A stretch of DNA of 64,000 bases from Biscogniauxia marginata. Lineage: Eukaryota > Ascomycota > Sordariomycetes > Xylariales > Xylariaceae. The notes under the pieces are model-generated. The model did not search any database. It had not been told where the DNA came from and saw only the letters and a list, made by a program, of their open reading frames with translations. This document shows, piece after piece, positions 46,877-58,704 of this stretch. Every line of letters starts with the position of its first letter. The stretch's first letter is position 1. The position numbers and the translations under genes were made by a program. The stretch spans positions 1 to 64,000 of the forward strand of contig MU404199.1 of the NCBI GenBank assembly GCA_022695795.1, written 5' to 3'.

Positions 46877-49800
46877 AAGAGTTTTATAAATATGTTCTTA
46901 ATTTCCGAAGATTATTTAAAACTAAGATAACTTAATATTTTTATTAGTTCGTAATATTATTTCCTTTTTTAAAAATCTTTATTTTTAAAGATAAAAAGTG
47001 CGTAATTTCCTTTTTAATTGGTTTTTATTTTTTTCTTATTATTAATTGTTATTATGGTTAGTTATAAGGTTTTAAAATTAAGCGTTTAGTTTAAAACGTC
47101 ATCCGAAAATTATTAAGGTTTTTTTTAGTTATTACAAGGTTTAGTTTTAAAATTATACCTTGTTTTTATTGTTTTAATAAAAGCTTGTTTTGTAAAATGA
47201 TAAAAAGTCGAAAAAGATATGATTAGTATATATCGTTAAACGTTTCTTATAATGAAAACGGGATTTCTTTAAACTCTTTTTAGAATATTCGTCACGAAGA
47301 TAACTATTTAATTAAAAAAAAAGAGAATGGCTTAGCAATAACTTTAAGAGGTTTTTATGCGTTAACGCGAGTTATTAACCTAATTAAAACGTTTAAACCG
47401 ACAAAAGGAACTCTTTCGTTTTAAAGGCGTAGAAATAATATAATGAGGTTTTAAGAACTTAGACGAACTAGAAAAACAAGGGCAGTTAAAAAAAGAGGAA
47501 CGACTTTAAGCTAAGTAATAATCTTTAATTAAATAAGTTAATGTTATTTATAAGGCCTCTCTCGACTTTTTTAATTAGTTTTTACTGAACTAGGTTAACC
47601 TTTAAATAGTTTTAATTAATTTGGGTTTTGGCGGTAAAAGTTCGTAAGTTTATTTGTTAGGTTTTTTAGGTAGTTAAGTGGTTTTTAAGTGTTTTTTAAG
47701 ATATTATAACTAATTATTAATTTGTTTTAAATTTAGTATTTTTTTTATTTCGTACTTATTAGGGTTTTCTTTAAATTCTAATTAGTTTTTTAATAAGGCG
47801 TTTTTTAGTGCTAGTTTTAAAAGTAAAATATAAAATATAAAATATATTTTAAATCTTTTTTTTAAAAAAGTCTATAATTAACTTTTGAAATGACTTTTTT
47901 AATTTTATATAGTTTTAACTTTTTAAACTTAAGTTTTTTATTAAGCCGTTTTATTAATACGCTTTATCGTTAACGGAGTAAGTAAACTATATTTTCTTTT
48001 TTAAGAATTAGTCCCTTAATTTTTATTATTATAATACTTTATTATCTTGTTTTAAATGAATTGTAACTCTTTTTATAATTATAGTTGTATTATTTAGACT
48101 TTTTCGGATAATATTTCTACTTTCGAGGCTTTTATTTCGATTTTTGGTGTTTTTATAAGTTTAATTAATTATTTTTAAATTTCTGCTTTTTAATTATATA
48201 TTACCTTGTGTGGAGATATCTTTATGTTCTCGTTAATTAAAGTGTTATACGTTATTTAGGCTATTAATAGCAATTCTATTTAGTTATTTATTTCTTAGTT
48301 AATATAGTTTCGAAGATATTATTTTATTATTTAATTTAGTTTTTTTTGTTTATTCGTTTAATTAAGGATGATATATTATAAATAACTTTTGTTTAATTTT
48401 TATTCGTTTTATTAAGTTAGTTTAAAACAATATATTCCGGTAATTTATATTTATTAACGTACTTTTTCAAGAAATTAAAAACTAGCTATTTTATTATACT
48501 TGACTTATTAAACGGTAAAAAATAAATATACTTTATAAGTCGGTTAATTATTATTTATATATTGTTATAAAGTACTTTTATAATAAAATTTTTTAACTTA
48601 AGGAGTTTTATTATGAAATTCTATATAATTATATATTATGCTTTTTTAGGTATTTAAGTTAATTATAATAATTTATATAGTTTATATCGTGATGCCTTAG
48701 CTTTATTATAAACATTATAACTTTTCATAATTCTTTTAATTATTTACCTTATTCCTAGAAAGTCGAATTTTTTTTATAACCGTTTTAATGTCTTAAAGAT
48801 TCTTTGGTAATTATGTAAAAAGTATTTATAAAATTCTTTAATAAACTTATTTTATACTTATTTTAGTATGTAGACTTTTTCTTTATACGAAAAAAGTTCG
48901 TTATTAGTTTCTTATTAAGATTATAATTGCTTTTCTTTTTAATTATAATTTTCCTTAAAACGTTATTTTTAGTTTTTTATATTAATTTATATATAAATTA
49001 ATATAATTAATTCGTTATTTTATTATTTAAATATTTAAATATTTCTTTTGTTAATTTTTAATTTATAATCTCCTTTTTTACTAAAAAGATTTATTTAAAT
49101 GTTTTCTTTTTTTAATGTAATAAATCTTAAAATTAAATTTAAACAAGAAAATTATTTAACGTTTATATTTTTAATTAAGCGTTTATATTATTATAAATCA
49201 TGTAAAGTTTTTATAATTTAAATAAATATCGATAGGTTTTTTGGTTTTGTTAAGTTATAATTCTTATTTTTTTAATGCTTTAATAATTATTAATAGTTTT
49301 TTGTTATAAATTTAATAATTTAATTTAGTATTATGTAGTGCCTTAGATAGGTATGTGACTAGGTACTATTTTTATTGTTTTTTAATTGCTTTAAAACTAC
49401 TTTAATACCGAAATTTAAGGCGTTTATTTTTAATCGTTTCTTTTTATTTTCGTTTAGAAGTTAATATATAACTTTATTAGTTATAATTTCTTTTAATTAT
49501 TAAAAAGCCTATTTAGCTTTTTATTATTATTAAAGTAATTAGTTTTATTAATAATTTAACGATTCGCCCGAAATCTTGGATAAGTTGTTTAACGTAATTA
49601 ATAAAACTAAGAAATGCGTATATGTTTATAACACTTTTAAGTTTTAGTTAATCTTTAACTATTATTATTTTTCTTTTTTAAATTTAAATTTCTTTTAGAT
49701 TTATTATAAACCTTAAATAATTTAGTTTTTTAATATATTATTTATTTTTAATTAAATGAATAAATAGGTTTATTCTTTTTAAGGCTTTTAATATTTGTTT

Positions 49801-52800
49801 TATATATTCTTTATACTTCTTTTCGCTTTTTAAGTAAATAAATATAAATTTATTTAAAAACTTACGAAGGATTATTATAATTATATGTTGAAATGTAATA
49901 AGTGTGTTAATAAGCCTAAATAATATAACTTTATATTTATAATGTTTATATATCGTTTAGAAAGTGGTATATTATTCGTGTTTTTTAGTTATTTTGATTA
50001 TATAATAACTATTACGGAGATTTAATGCTATGAAGATTTAAGCTTTATTAATTTGCCTTTTTATAAGTTTTATTAGTAGTAACGAGTATTTTTTATTACT
50101 TTATTAAAGTATTAATAGTTAATTACTTGTCGCTACATGTGACGAACCTCCCTGTGTATTCCTAGTCAGCTAACTTCACAAGTGAGTACGTACTGGGTTT
50201 TCTTGATTTGAAGGTAACAGTGGATCGAGATTGGTTCAGGTGATTTCCGATGCCTTGTTCGTCAGAGAGATTTCAAGGTACTCTCACTATAGTATCAAAG
50301 AGTGACTGTAGTCTTAGATTGATAGCTAAGGAACTAGAATGAATGACTAGACACATAGGAAATTCCAATCTACTTATACTTCATCCTTTAAGGAGTAACA
50401 CCCATATTCTCTCTAATTCTCAAGAGAACAACAGAGAATTCCTTCTGGAGTCATGTGACCTCAGATCATATGACCAACTCAATTCCCTCTACCCTTGTTG
50501 GGTCGTAACACTACACTAGATTTCCTTTTTTATTAATATATTGTTTTTTGTTTTTATCGATTTTTAGTATTATAATAACTAGGTATTTTAACGAGGATTT
50601 CGACTTTTAAATATATTCTTTATTAAGTTTTTTTTAAATTCCTTTTTATAATGCTTTTTGTTTTTTTTTTATTTATAAGATATACTAAAAATAATTTTAA
50701 TTGTTTTTTTTCTTTAAAATGGATTTAGTGATTTTATTAGTTATGTTTTAATAATTCTTTTTTTATTTTGTCTTTAAATAATTTATAGAACCGGAAATAC
50801 TTAGGTAGTACTTTTTTCGTTAGATTTTTAGGCTTAATTACTCGAATTATATAAGTGATATGTTTCGTTTTTATATTCGTTTTTTTAGTGTCACTTATAA
50901 TACTTATTTTATAACTCGTAATAATTAACTTTTTTTAATTTTAATTTTAATAAAGTATGTTTATTTCGAAATTTATTTATAAATTACTTTTTTTAAGTTA
51001 ATTCATTTTTAGGATTATATTGTGATTTAATATGTGTATAATATTAAAAATGACTTACTTAAAATGTTTTTAAATAGTTATTAAGAGAGGAATTATCTCT
51101 TTTAGCACCTTATTATTTTTATAATTTATATAAACAAAGTTTATATACTTATAATATATTGTTTTTTAAGTTACTTTAATTAAAATATTATTTTTATTTA
51201 TTTTTAAGTTTATAAGGGCTTTATATTTCTTTTTATTATACTTAACTTTAATTATAATAATATTATTAAGTTTTAATTAAACTTCGTATAAGGATTTACT
51301 ATTTATAGCTTCTCGTTGTTTTATTAGCGAAAGCCTTTATCGTTTTTTAATTTTTCACGTTTTTTCTTTTTTAGGTTTTTTTAGGTCGTTACGGCCTTAA
51401 TATTTTTCTATTTTTAGGTTTTTATAAAAGCGTGTTTTTAATAATTATTATTTTAATAGTTTTTTTAATTACTTTTTAAATAATAAGGAGTAAAAAGTCT
51501 ATTTTTTATATAAAACCTTATACATTAAAATTTTAATTATTTTTCAAGGGCTTTTTTATAGCTTAAATCTATTTTTTTTTAATTCAAAGCTTTTTAAGGT
51601 TTTAAATTATTTTTAAATAAAGGGCATAATTCTCGGATTTACTTATTAGGAGTAACTTTATATCTCTTTATAGGTTTATATATTTTTTTATTTATTATTT
51701 TATTAAGTGTTTCTTTATAAAACTAAATAAATTAATGTCATATTTAGCTCGTTTTTCGAGTTAGCGTGGAAAATGTAGTTTTTTTTATAATTCCTATAAT
51801 TCTTTTTTAATTTCGTTTTTTTTAAACCCGTTTTAAGTAAATCGTGTATATTGTATAGTATTAAGGTATAATATATATAATTCTTAATAATTACTTTGTT
51901 GTTTTTTTCGGAATTTAAGTGAAAATAATATGATTTAAAATAATGTAGCTATTATAAGACGTTATTATAAATATTTTTTTTGTGTTATTACTTTCCGGTT
52001 TTTAAGGATAATAACCGGCTTTATCTTTAAAGTTTTTATATATTTAATAAGCGTCGTTAATATAAAAGCTTTAATGTAGCGATATATATTCTTTTTATAA
52101 TTTTGTTATTTTATTTTTATTAAAGTGAAATGTTTCGTTTTTTAGTTATTTTACTATTTTTAGCTTTAATTTAGGTTTTTCACTTAATAACTTATTAAGT
52201 TAACTAGTATTATTTAGGTTTTAATAAATATTATAATTATTATTTATATAAAACTTTTAATGTAAGTTATTATGTTTATTTTTTCCTTAATATATTTCGT
52301 ATTTGTTATTATTATAATTTAATTTAACTTTTAAGTCGTATCTTAATTTATAGATATTATACTTATATAGTAATTCGCTTTTATTATATTTTTGTTTAGC
52401 TTGTTTTGGCGTGAAATACCCTAGGTATAAGTAATTATGCTTTAAATAGTTTTAAAAGTTGATTTAATAATATTTATAACTCTCGTGAATTATAACGAGT
52501 AAGTAATAATACTTTAAATGATATTTATAAGCTTTTTTTTTTATAATTTTAACGGATATTATAGCTTTTTTTTATTTTAATAGTAGTAATAATAAATACT
52601 TGGTTTACCTCTTTATTATCTTCGAAATGAATTCTTATTTTAAAGGTTTTTTTCTCGGGTTAAGAAATCCTTTTTATTTTTGGTTTTTATTTCTTGGGAT
52701 TTTAGTATTTATTTTTATAATGTTTTTTTTATAGTTAAAATATTTAATGGTCGATTTGTTTTGTTTTTTTTGCTTCTTTTAAGTAGTATTGATTTTAATA

Positions 52801-53707
52801 GGGTTTAATTTAGTTTTAGTGCTTTTTCTTGTTTTAATACTATTTTTGTGATTTTCTTTTTTCTGTTAATTGCCGTTTTTTCGTTATACCGTTTTTTTCT
52901 TTTTAAGGTATTGTTTAAAGTTTTTGTTATTAATAATAATTACTATTATAACGTATTTATTAAACTTTTTTAAGTTCTTTTTTTATATAAATTTATTTTA
53001 TATAACTTATTTTTTATATGGTTTTTTAATTTTTAATAAAATAAGTAATATAGGTTTTTAATAAGTAATTGTGATTAACTTATAAGTTTTTTAAACTCTT
53101 TATAATCTTTAAAGACCTTTTTTATGTCTTTTTAGGCGTTTTATTTATTATTTAAGTAATTTTTTAATATCGATTAAAACCAAGTTAAAATAGTTTTGAC
53201 GAGGAGTTAAAATACCGTAAAAACCTTTTATTTTTTAGTGGTAATTATTTCGTAATAAAACTATAAATAAATTCTAGTTTAAATTAAAAATCTTTTTAAA
53301 TTACTTAACTTATTATATTTACTAGGTATAATTAATTTAAAACTTTTTATATCGAGGGTCGTTATATTATTTTCGTCTTTTAAGTTATTAAAGTCATTAT
53401 CGTTTAAGAATAACTCCGGTTATTTATTTTTAGGAGATAAAGGTTATTTTGTTTGTTTATTTTCTTTTTTAAGTGCTTTTTTTTAGTTATAACTATAATT
53501 AACTTTTATATTAATTTTTTTAAACCCTTTTATTATATTGTAAAAGAATTTAAAGTTTTTGTTTAATAGTTTATTAATTATTTTTTTTTTACTTATTTCT
53601 TTTTTTGTTACTCTTTAGTCTTAAGGAGTATATTTATCTTGAAACAATTTAATTAAGAGTCCTTTTTCTTAAACTAATATTAAGTATTAATTAAAAAGTT
53701 ATCAAAA
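46877..53707. mobile_element. Internal region of a degenerate LTR retroelement, AT-rich
   Basis: About 6.8 kb, visually over four-fifths A and T, with almost no reading frame above 60 codons; the only one, at 52870-53061, is Phe/Ile/Leu-rich and composition-driven. It is bounded by related LTRs in the same orientation, so it should be the former gag-pol part. Coding identity cannot be recovered by eye because of C-to-T decay. A younger solo LTR interrupts it at 50138-50510. The superfamily is not assigned. Confidence 0.6.
50138..50510 (+). mobile_element. Solo LTR, 373 bp, with 5-bp target duplication
   Basis: Begins TGTGACGAACC and ends GGGTCGTAACA, giving TG...CA termini. It is flanked on both sides by CTACA (50133-50137 and 50511-50515), a perfect 5-bp target-site duplication. 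Its composition is normal compared with the AT-rich host sequence, so it inserted after the host element had decayed, or escaped RIP as a single short copy. It represents LTR-LTR recombination that removed the internal part. Confidence 0.88.
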
Positions 53708-54178
53708 TGTAACGAACTTTCTTATATATTCTTAGTTAATTAACTTTATAAATAAGTACGTATTAAGTTTTCTTAATTTAAAAGTAATAATGAATTAAGA
53801 TTAATTTAAGAGATTTATTATGTCTTGTTTATTAAAAAGATTTCAAGGTACTTTTATTATAATATTAAAGAGTAACTATAGTTTTAAATTAATAATTAAG
53901 GAACTAGAATAAATAACTAAATACATGAGAAATCCCGTTCTTTTTATATTTATTCATTTTGTCTTTTATTCCTTATAATTGGTATGTTGGATATCTTTAG
54001 ATCACCTTATTTATAGTGATTTATCTTACATTGCTAAATGGATACGTTTAGATCACTCTATTTATTCTGATTTATGTCACGTGATGTTGTATCTAAATCC
54101 TCTATCCTATTAACATCCTTATGGTTCGTGTCTTAACACCCTTATAGGAAACCCCTTTAACAGGTTGGGTTCGTAACA
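53708..54178 (+). mobile_element. LTR, right copy (RIP-mutated, longer variant)
   Basis: Begins TGTAACGAACTTTCTTAT and follows the solo LTR for about 250 bases, with C-to-T and G-to-A changes. It then diverges into a region with near-repeats of a TTTAGATCAC word, and ends GGTTGGGTTCGTAACA. It is about 100 bp longer than the solo copy. The flanks of this copy and of the left copy do not show an obvious shared target duplication. Confidence 0.65.
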
Positions 54179-55698
54179 GTAACGTTATATTGCCTTTTTA
54201 ACTCGAGTTATTCGTTCTTTGCATTCTTGGTCCGTGCTTTATACCCTTGTTAAAGACCCCTTTAACACTGTTGGTTCGTAATAGGTAGTTTAGTTGTCTA
54301 GAGGGGTGAGAGAATGCCTTGAACTGTACCAATCAAACTATGCATGTGATACATAGTCCAACACCATAAACATGATACTTCATGTATATATACGAATAGT
54401 TAATGTTATTCATATTGTTGTAAGTTTAAGAAGGCCTGTCCAAGCACGCATGAAAATGCTAATATATCCTCTTTTCAACTGCCCCCTTTCCCACATATTC
54501 ACGTTGGATCCAAATAAGCCGTATATTAGCCTCTATTCTCGTCCAGGTAATTGCCTACTAGATTAAAGAAGTTCCTTAGAACATCTCTGTCACAATGTCT
54601 GCTATGGTAGGGATATATATCAACGACGTTTTTGTGTGAAGAGTTGTAACTAATTAGAGTTACTTCTGAATCGGACTTTTTACATACTGTGAAACATTAT
54701 CTTAATTAACAACTATCTTTGCATTTGTAGCTCTCCTGACCGCTCTCCAGCCTCCAATGTCTCGATATAAATGAGGTTCCTAGCAACCCCATTGTCGACA
54801 GCGAGACGAAAGAACGCCAGTTCAAGCCTCTATCTACTCACCTCCCAACCCAAAACACAAAGGGAATCGTTTAGAGTACAGATATCACTAATCGGAAACG
54901 CAACACAGGAACAGAAAGGTGGGAAATTTTATAACCGGAGCCATTGACGATATGACCTGGAAGAAAGCCCTTATCTCAAGTTTAACATATGGTGATGCCG
55001 GGACGAAACCCGAAGAGGTCGTGAAATCTTTAGAGTCTTGTGCTAGACCTCGTCACGATATAAGGCTATGTCACCCTACTTGACGAGGCGACGTCTTCTT
55101 CAAGTATAGATTCCGGAGCCTTAACCGGCTTCGAACGGAACACTCTCATATTTGTGTTTTCTAGGGTCCTGGGAATAGCACGGGTAGATTGTAGTTAAAT
55201 TCTATAACTCACACTACAGAGGTAAGGAGACAGAGGCTGGCCTAGAAGAGACTGATGAAAAAGATTAAATACAGTACGCGAAAAATTGACATAGAATTCG
55301 GGTATATTATTGTTGCTACCTACCTTCGTAGCTATATATATGGAGAAGCAACTTGGTGCGCAGGACCATCACTCTAAGCCGTGATGGCAACACCTGAATG
55401 TTCTATCCTGCCTCTCGCCTCTCAGAAGATTCCCGTTCCCGGAGTAGGCAGTAAAAAGGGCTTCTTAGTAGTAGTAGACCACATTGGTGTGGTGGAAAGA
55501 TGACAGCCATGGCAGACCTGGCTAGAAATTACCCGAACCATTATCGGAAACCATTAGGTTAGCACTGGCTTAATTTGCGGTGTAGGACTCAAGCCACCAC
55601 CCATAAAAGGTAGAACGTGAACCAATACCAAAGCCAAATGTATGCGAACCCAGGGCACCACGCCATATCACGTTGTTTTGCTCAATAGCTAGCTCAGT
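54179..55698. other. Intergenic, no gene recognised
   Basis: Composition returns to normal. Immediately after the LTR, 54179-54283 repeats part of the LTR end (a second TTTAACA...GGTTCGTAA motif), perhaps a fragment of another LTR. No gene is seen. Confidence 0.5.
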
Positions 55699-57086
55699 TC
55701 AGTCGTCCGTAAGATCCACGACCTCGACCTCGCGACCCGATGAAAGTCGGGACACCTTGGTGGGTCGTGGAGGCTCCAATGGAACTTCATCGTTATCCTT
55801 GGTCAAATCAAAGACCTCACCAAATTCACGTTTGATAACGTTTCTCTCCTTTTTGATTTTCGCTTGCTTTGAGGACGAAAAGCGAGAGGAAACAGAAGTT
55901 AGCATTACATAAGCAGGTGACTACTACCAGCAAGCAAGTCTGGTGGATAGGGGATGAAAAAGGTGGGGCTTACCTTGAGCTCTTCGAGTCGCTCGCGTGC
56001 AAGCCGGTCTCTCTCGGCATCGGTGAGGCCTTGGAGGGTGGGAGAAGGAGCAGGACTGCGAGGAATTATAAGTTCGCGCTTAAGTGCTTCTATAACGTCA
56101 AGCCAGAAGTTAGATGATGAAGTAATTAATCAGCTTCGAACTGAAGGATAGGTTTCAACTTACCCCGAGATCGATAGAGGAATCTATAGATGGCAATCGG
56201 ACCGTTGTCCTCAGGGATGGTCCGGGTATCAACAAAACGTGGTGCACTTATGGACTCGGCCTTGCTATAACTGTAAGAAGATATAATGTTAGGTCAAAGA
56301 CGCATGTGCAATGGGCAAGAGCTATAGCTCTATAACAGGGATCTAGGGATCCAGCCAACATTAGAAGCAGGGGAGAGCATACGAGGTTCCGTGTGAGATA
56401 GCCTTGCCTTTCAGTGACTTCTCGGTAAGCTCAAACTTCCCAGTGCCGGGATTTATACCAGACGCTCTCTGGCTGTAACCCGTTGGGCCGTGTTCAGTGA
56501 CGCGCAAAAGCTTGACCTCGATGACACCCAGGTTCTTGGCGATCTTGATGTCCTCAGCAACACGCTCCTTGCGAGCCTCATCGACTGTCAAATGAATTCT
56601 TTAGCATATCTAATCGTACGAATATGAGTTGATCTAAACAAGCGATAGAAAATCTCGAGGATTGATTGGCTGGCGATAAGGAGAGATGGGTATCATACCA
56701 GTGTCGACGGCAGCAAACTTGAATCGATGTACGGACCAACGTCCAGTCGCACGATCGTATTTCTCCTCCCCTTGGACAGTGCAGGTGTATGGGCAGTACT
56801 GTTCGCACTTCAAAGACCGGATGAGGACGCCACGAATCCGTTTACCGTCGACATAAGTCTCAGAGCTGAGTGCATGGTTGCGATATCCCCATTTGTAGCC
56901 AGTGATTTTTGTTTGGACGACAAACTCGGTGTCATCAGCGCACTCGATATACTTGCACGCTACAGGACAAGCGGCCCCGGCCTGATCTTGCGCCTCAGAA
57001 CTGTCGCCATCTTCATACTCGCGTGAAGGTTGACCACGGACAAGGATTGTCACCTCGACGCCAGGCACATCCTCGACAATCGCCAT
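55699..57086 (-). CDS. DUF7918-domain protein with C-terminal SUMO-interaction-like motif
   Basis: Five exons join in phase: 56699-57086, 56383-56584, 56164-56270, 55974-56089 and 55699-55866, giving 326 residues. The N-terminal 200 residues match the fungal DUF7918 pattern: MAIVEDVPGVEVTILVRG, KYIECADDTEFVVQ, RGVLIRSLKCE, the linker EDIKIAKNLGVIEVKLLR and SHGTSYSKAE across a splice. The segment GPIAIYRFLYRSREALKREL follows. The C-terminal exon is basic (KIKKERNVIKRE) and ends with EVEVVDLTDD, a hydrophobic-acidic motif typical of SUMO-binding peptides. No enzyme motif is seen. A nuclear role is plausible from the basic stretch and the SIM, but is inferred. All introns are GT-AG. Confidence 0.82.
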
Positions 57087-58139
57087 CGAGCTCTGGGCAA
57101 GAGAGTCAACGTGGGAGAAGAAAACGAATGGATTGCGATTTACATATGATGGGATGCAACGGTGTTAGTGGTTGGTTGCAGGCAGTGTCGCATATCCAGT
57201 GGGTGGACTTGACGCTTGTAGTATGTACGAATGAAGGAGAGGAAAGGTTTAAGCTTCGAGGAGGCCGGCTCGTCCAATAGAAATATACAATGGAAATATA
57301 CGGAAGTAACCCCTGTGCATACACACGTGCGTTACACGTTCGATGCATCAGATGTGCTCCAGCAGCCAATCAGATTCCCCGCCGAGTTAATCACGAATCC
57401 AAAGTACACGCATGTACAGATGTACCTACCTCTGTGTGGCTATTGAAACCCACGCCTGGCAGGGTGCCTGCCACATACATACCCGCTAAGATATGTACCT
57501 ACTTATACTTGCCTAAGCAACTATAGAATATGTACCTAGTCAGCCCATTTCGAGTCTACACCCGCTTCAAGAATTGAGTTTGCTTCAATTGGCCATTAAT
57601 CCATTGGCTGATATACTGCACTGCAAAACCGCCCAGTAACTATAAGCAAGGTAGCGTGACATCTGGCTTAATTCTCAATCTACCCAGGCTACCTTATCTG
57701 ATCTACTTTTCAAGTTTTCTGCGTACCTAAGCTTCCGATGCTTCCTGAAGCTATCACTTATCTGCTGTAGTGGCATCACTACAGGTAGGTATCGTAACGG
57801 CCAAGCAACCAATCCTCAGTATTCTATGCCCGAATCACGTCCCTCTCTTGCTGCTTATAGCGATCTGCCCCTCAGAATATAGACCTAGAGCTATGGCGTA
57901 TGGGGTAAAACACGAGATGGCATAAGTAATAGCCTGTGGATTGAAACCACGCGTTCGACTGCATTGACAACATTGACAACATTGACAATATAGGAATAAA
58001 TCATCTGCGACCGTAACCTAGAATTGACGTAGGAACTACAGTATGCATTTACTTGAGTTGCAGATGACGCGCAGCGTTGATCGACGGCTACTAGCTGGGC
58101 CGTTTGAAGACTGACGCTACGTGCCGGAAAGCTTCGGGT
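57087..58139. other. Intergenic region
   Basis: DUF7918 gene upstream side and cyclophilin 3' side. TACCTA words occur at about 57425 and 57495, and an ACAACATTG word repeats three times near 57965. No gene is seen. Confidence 0.5.
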
Positions 58140-58704
58140 TCAACCAGCAATGGGGTTTGCATGGATGGTGACCTTCTCGATGAACACCTTCTCCTTCGGT
58201 CGGTTCTTCTTGTCAATCTCAATCGCTTCTATTTTGGCTAGCGTCCTGAGGCTATCGTCGCCGATAAGCTTGCCAAAAACGGTGTTGAGTCCGTCCAGAT
58301 GGGGCGCCTTGTCGAACAGGATAAAGAACTGCGACCCGTTGGTGGCCGGGCCCTTGTTGGCCATCGACACAATGCCACGCGCGTTGTGCTTCAGAGTCGA
58401 GCGAATCTCATCCTCAAAGGTCCCGCCCCATATCGATTGCCCGCCTTTGGGATTCTCCGGCGTCGGGTTCGCCGGGCCGCCCGTCTGCACCATGAAGCTT
58501 GGAATCAAGCGGTGGAAAGGCGACTGGTCATAGTAGTTAGAGGCGCAGAGAGCAAGAAAGTTCTACGCAGACGTGTTAGCTCTCTTATACCGACGAGATG
58601 CGAGGATATGCGATAGGGAGGCGAACCTCGGCTGTCTTGGGCACGCTCTCGCAGAAGACCTCGATCTTGAGATCACCCTGATTTGTATGCAGGGTAACAG
58701 ACAT
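58140..58704 (-). CDS. cyp10: Peptidyl-prolyl cis-trans isomerase, PPIL3/Cyp10-type cyclophilin
   Basis: Isomerises Xaa-Pro bonds; PPIL3-type cyclophilins are spliceosome-associated in animals. Exons 58627-58704 and 58140-58562 (donor GTTCGC, acceptor TAG) give 166 residues, matching this single-domain class. The start MSVTLHTNQGDLKIEVFCE lacks any signal peptide. The active-site elements FHRLIPSFMVQTGG, MANKGPATNGSQFFI and HLDGLNTVFGK are intact. The donor GTTCGC is a weaker GT site, but the joined frame ESVPKTAE-NFLALCAS is the conserved one. No lesion is seen. Confidence 0.93.

Noticed and set aside
52870..53061. Hydrophobic 63-residue frame in the AT-rich block
   Set aside because: It is nearly all Phe, Ile, Leu, Tyr and Asn, as expected by chance from AT-rich DNA.
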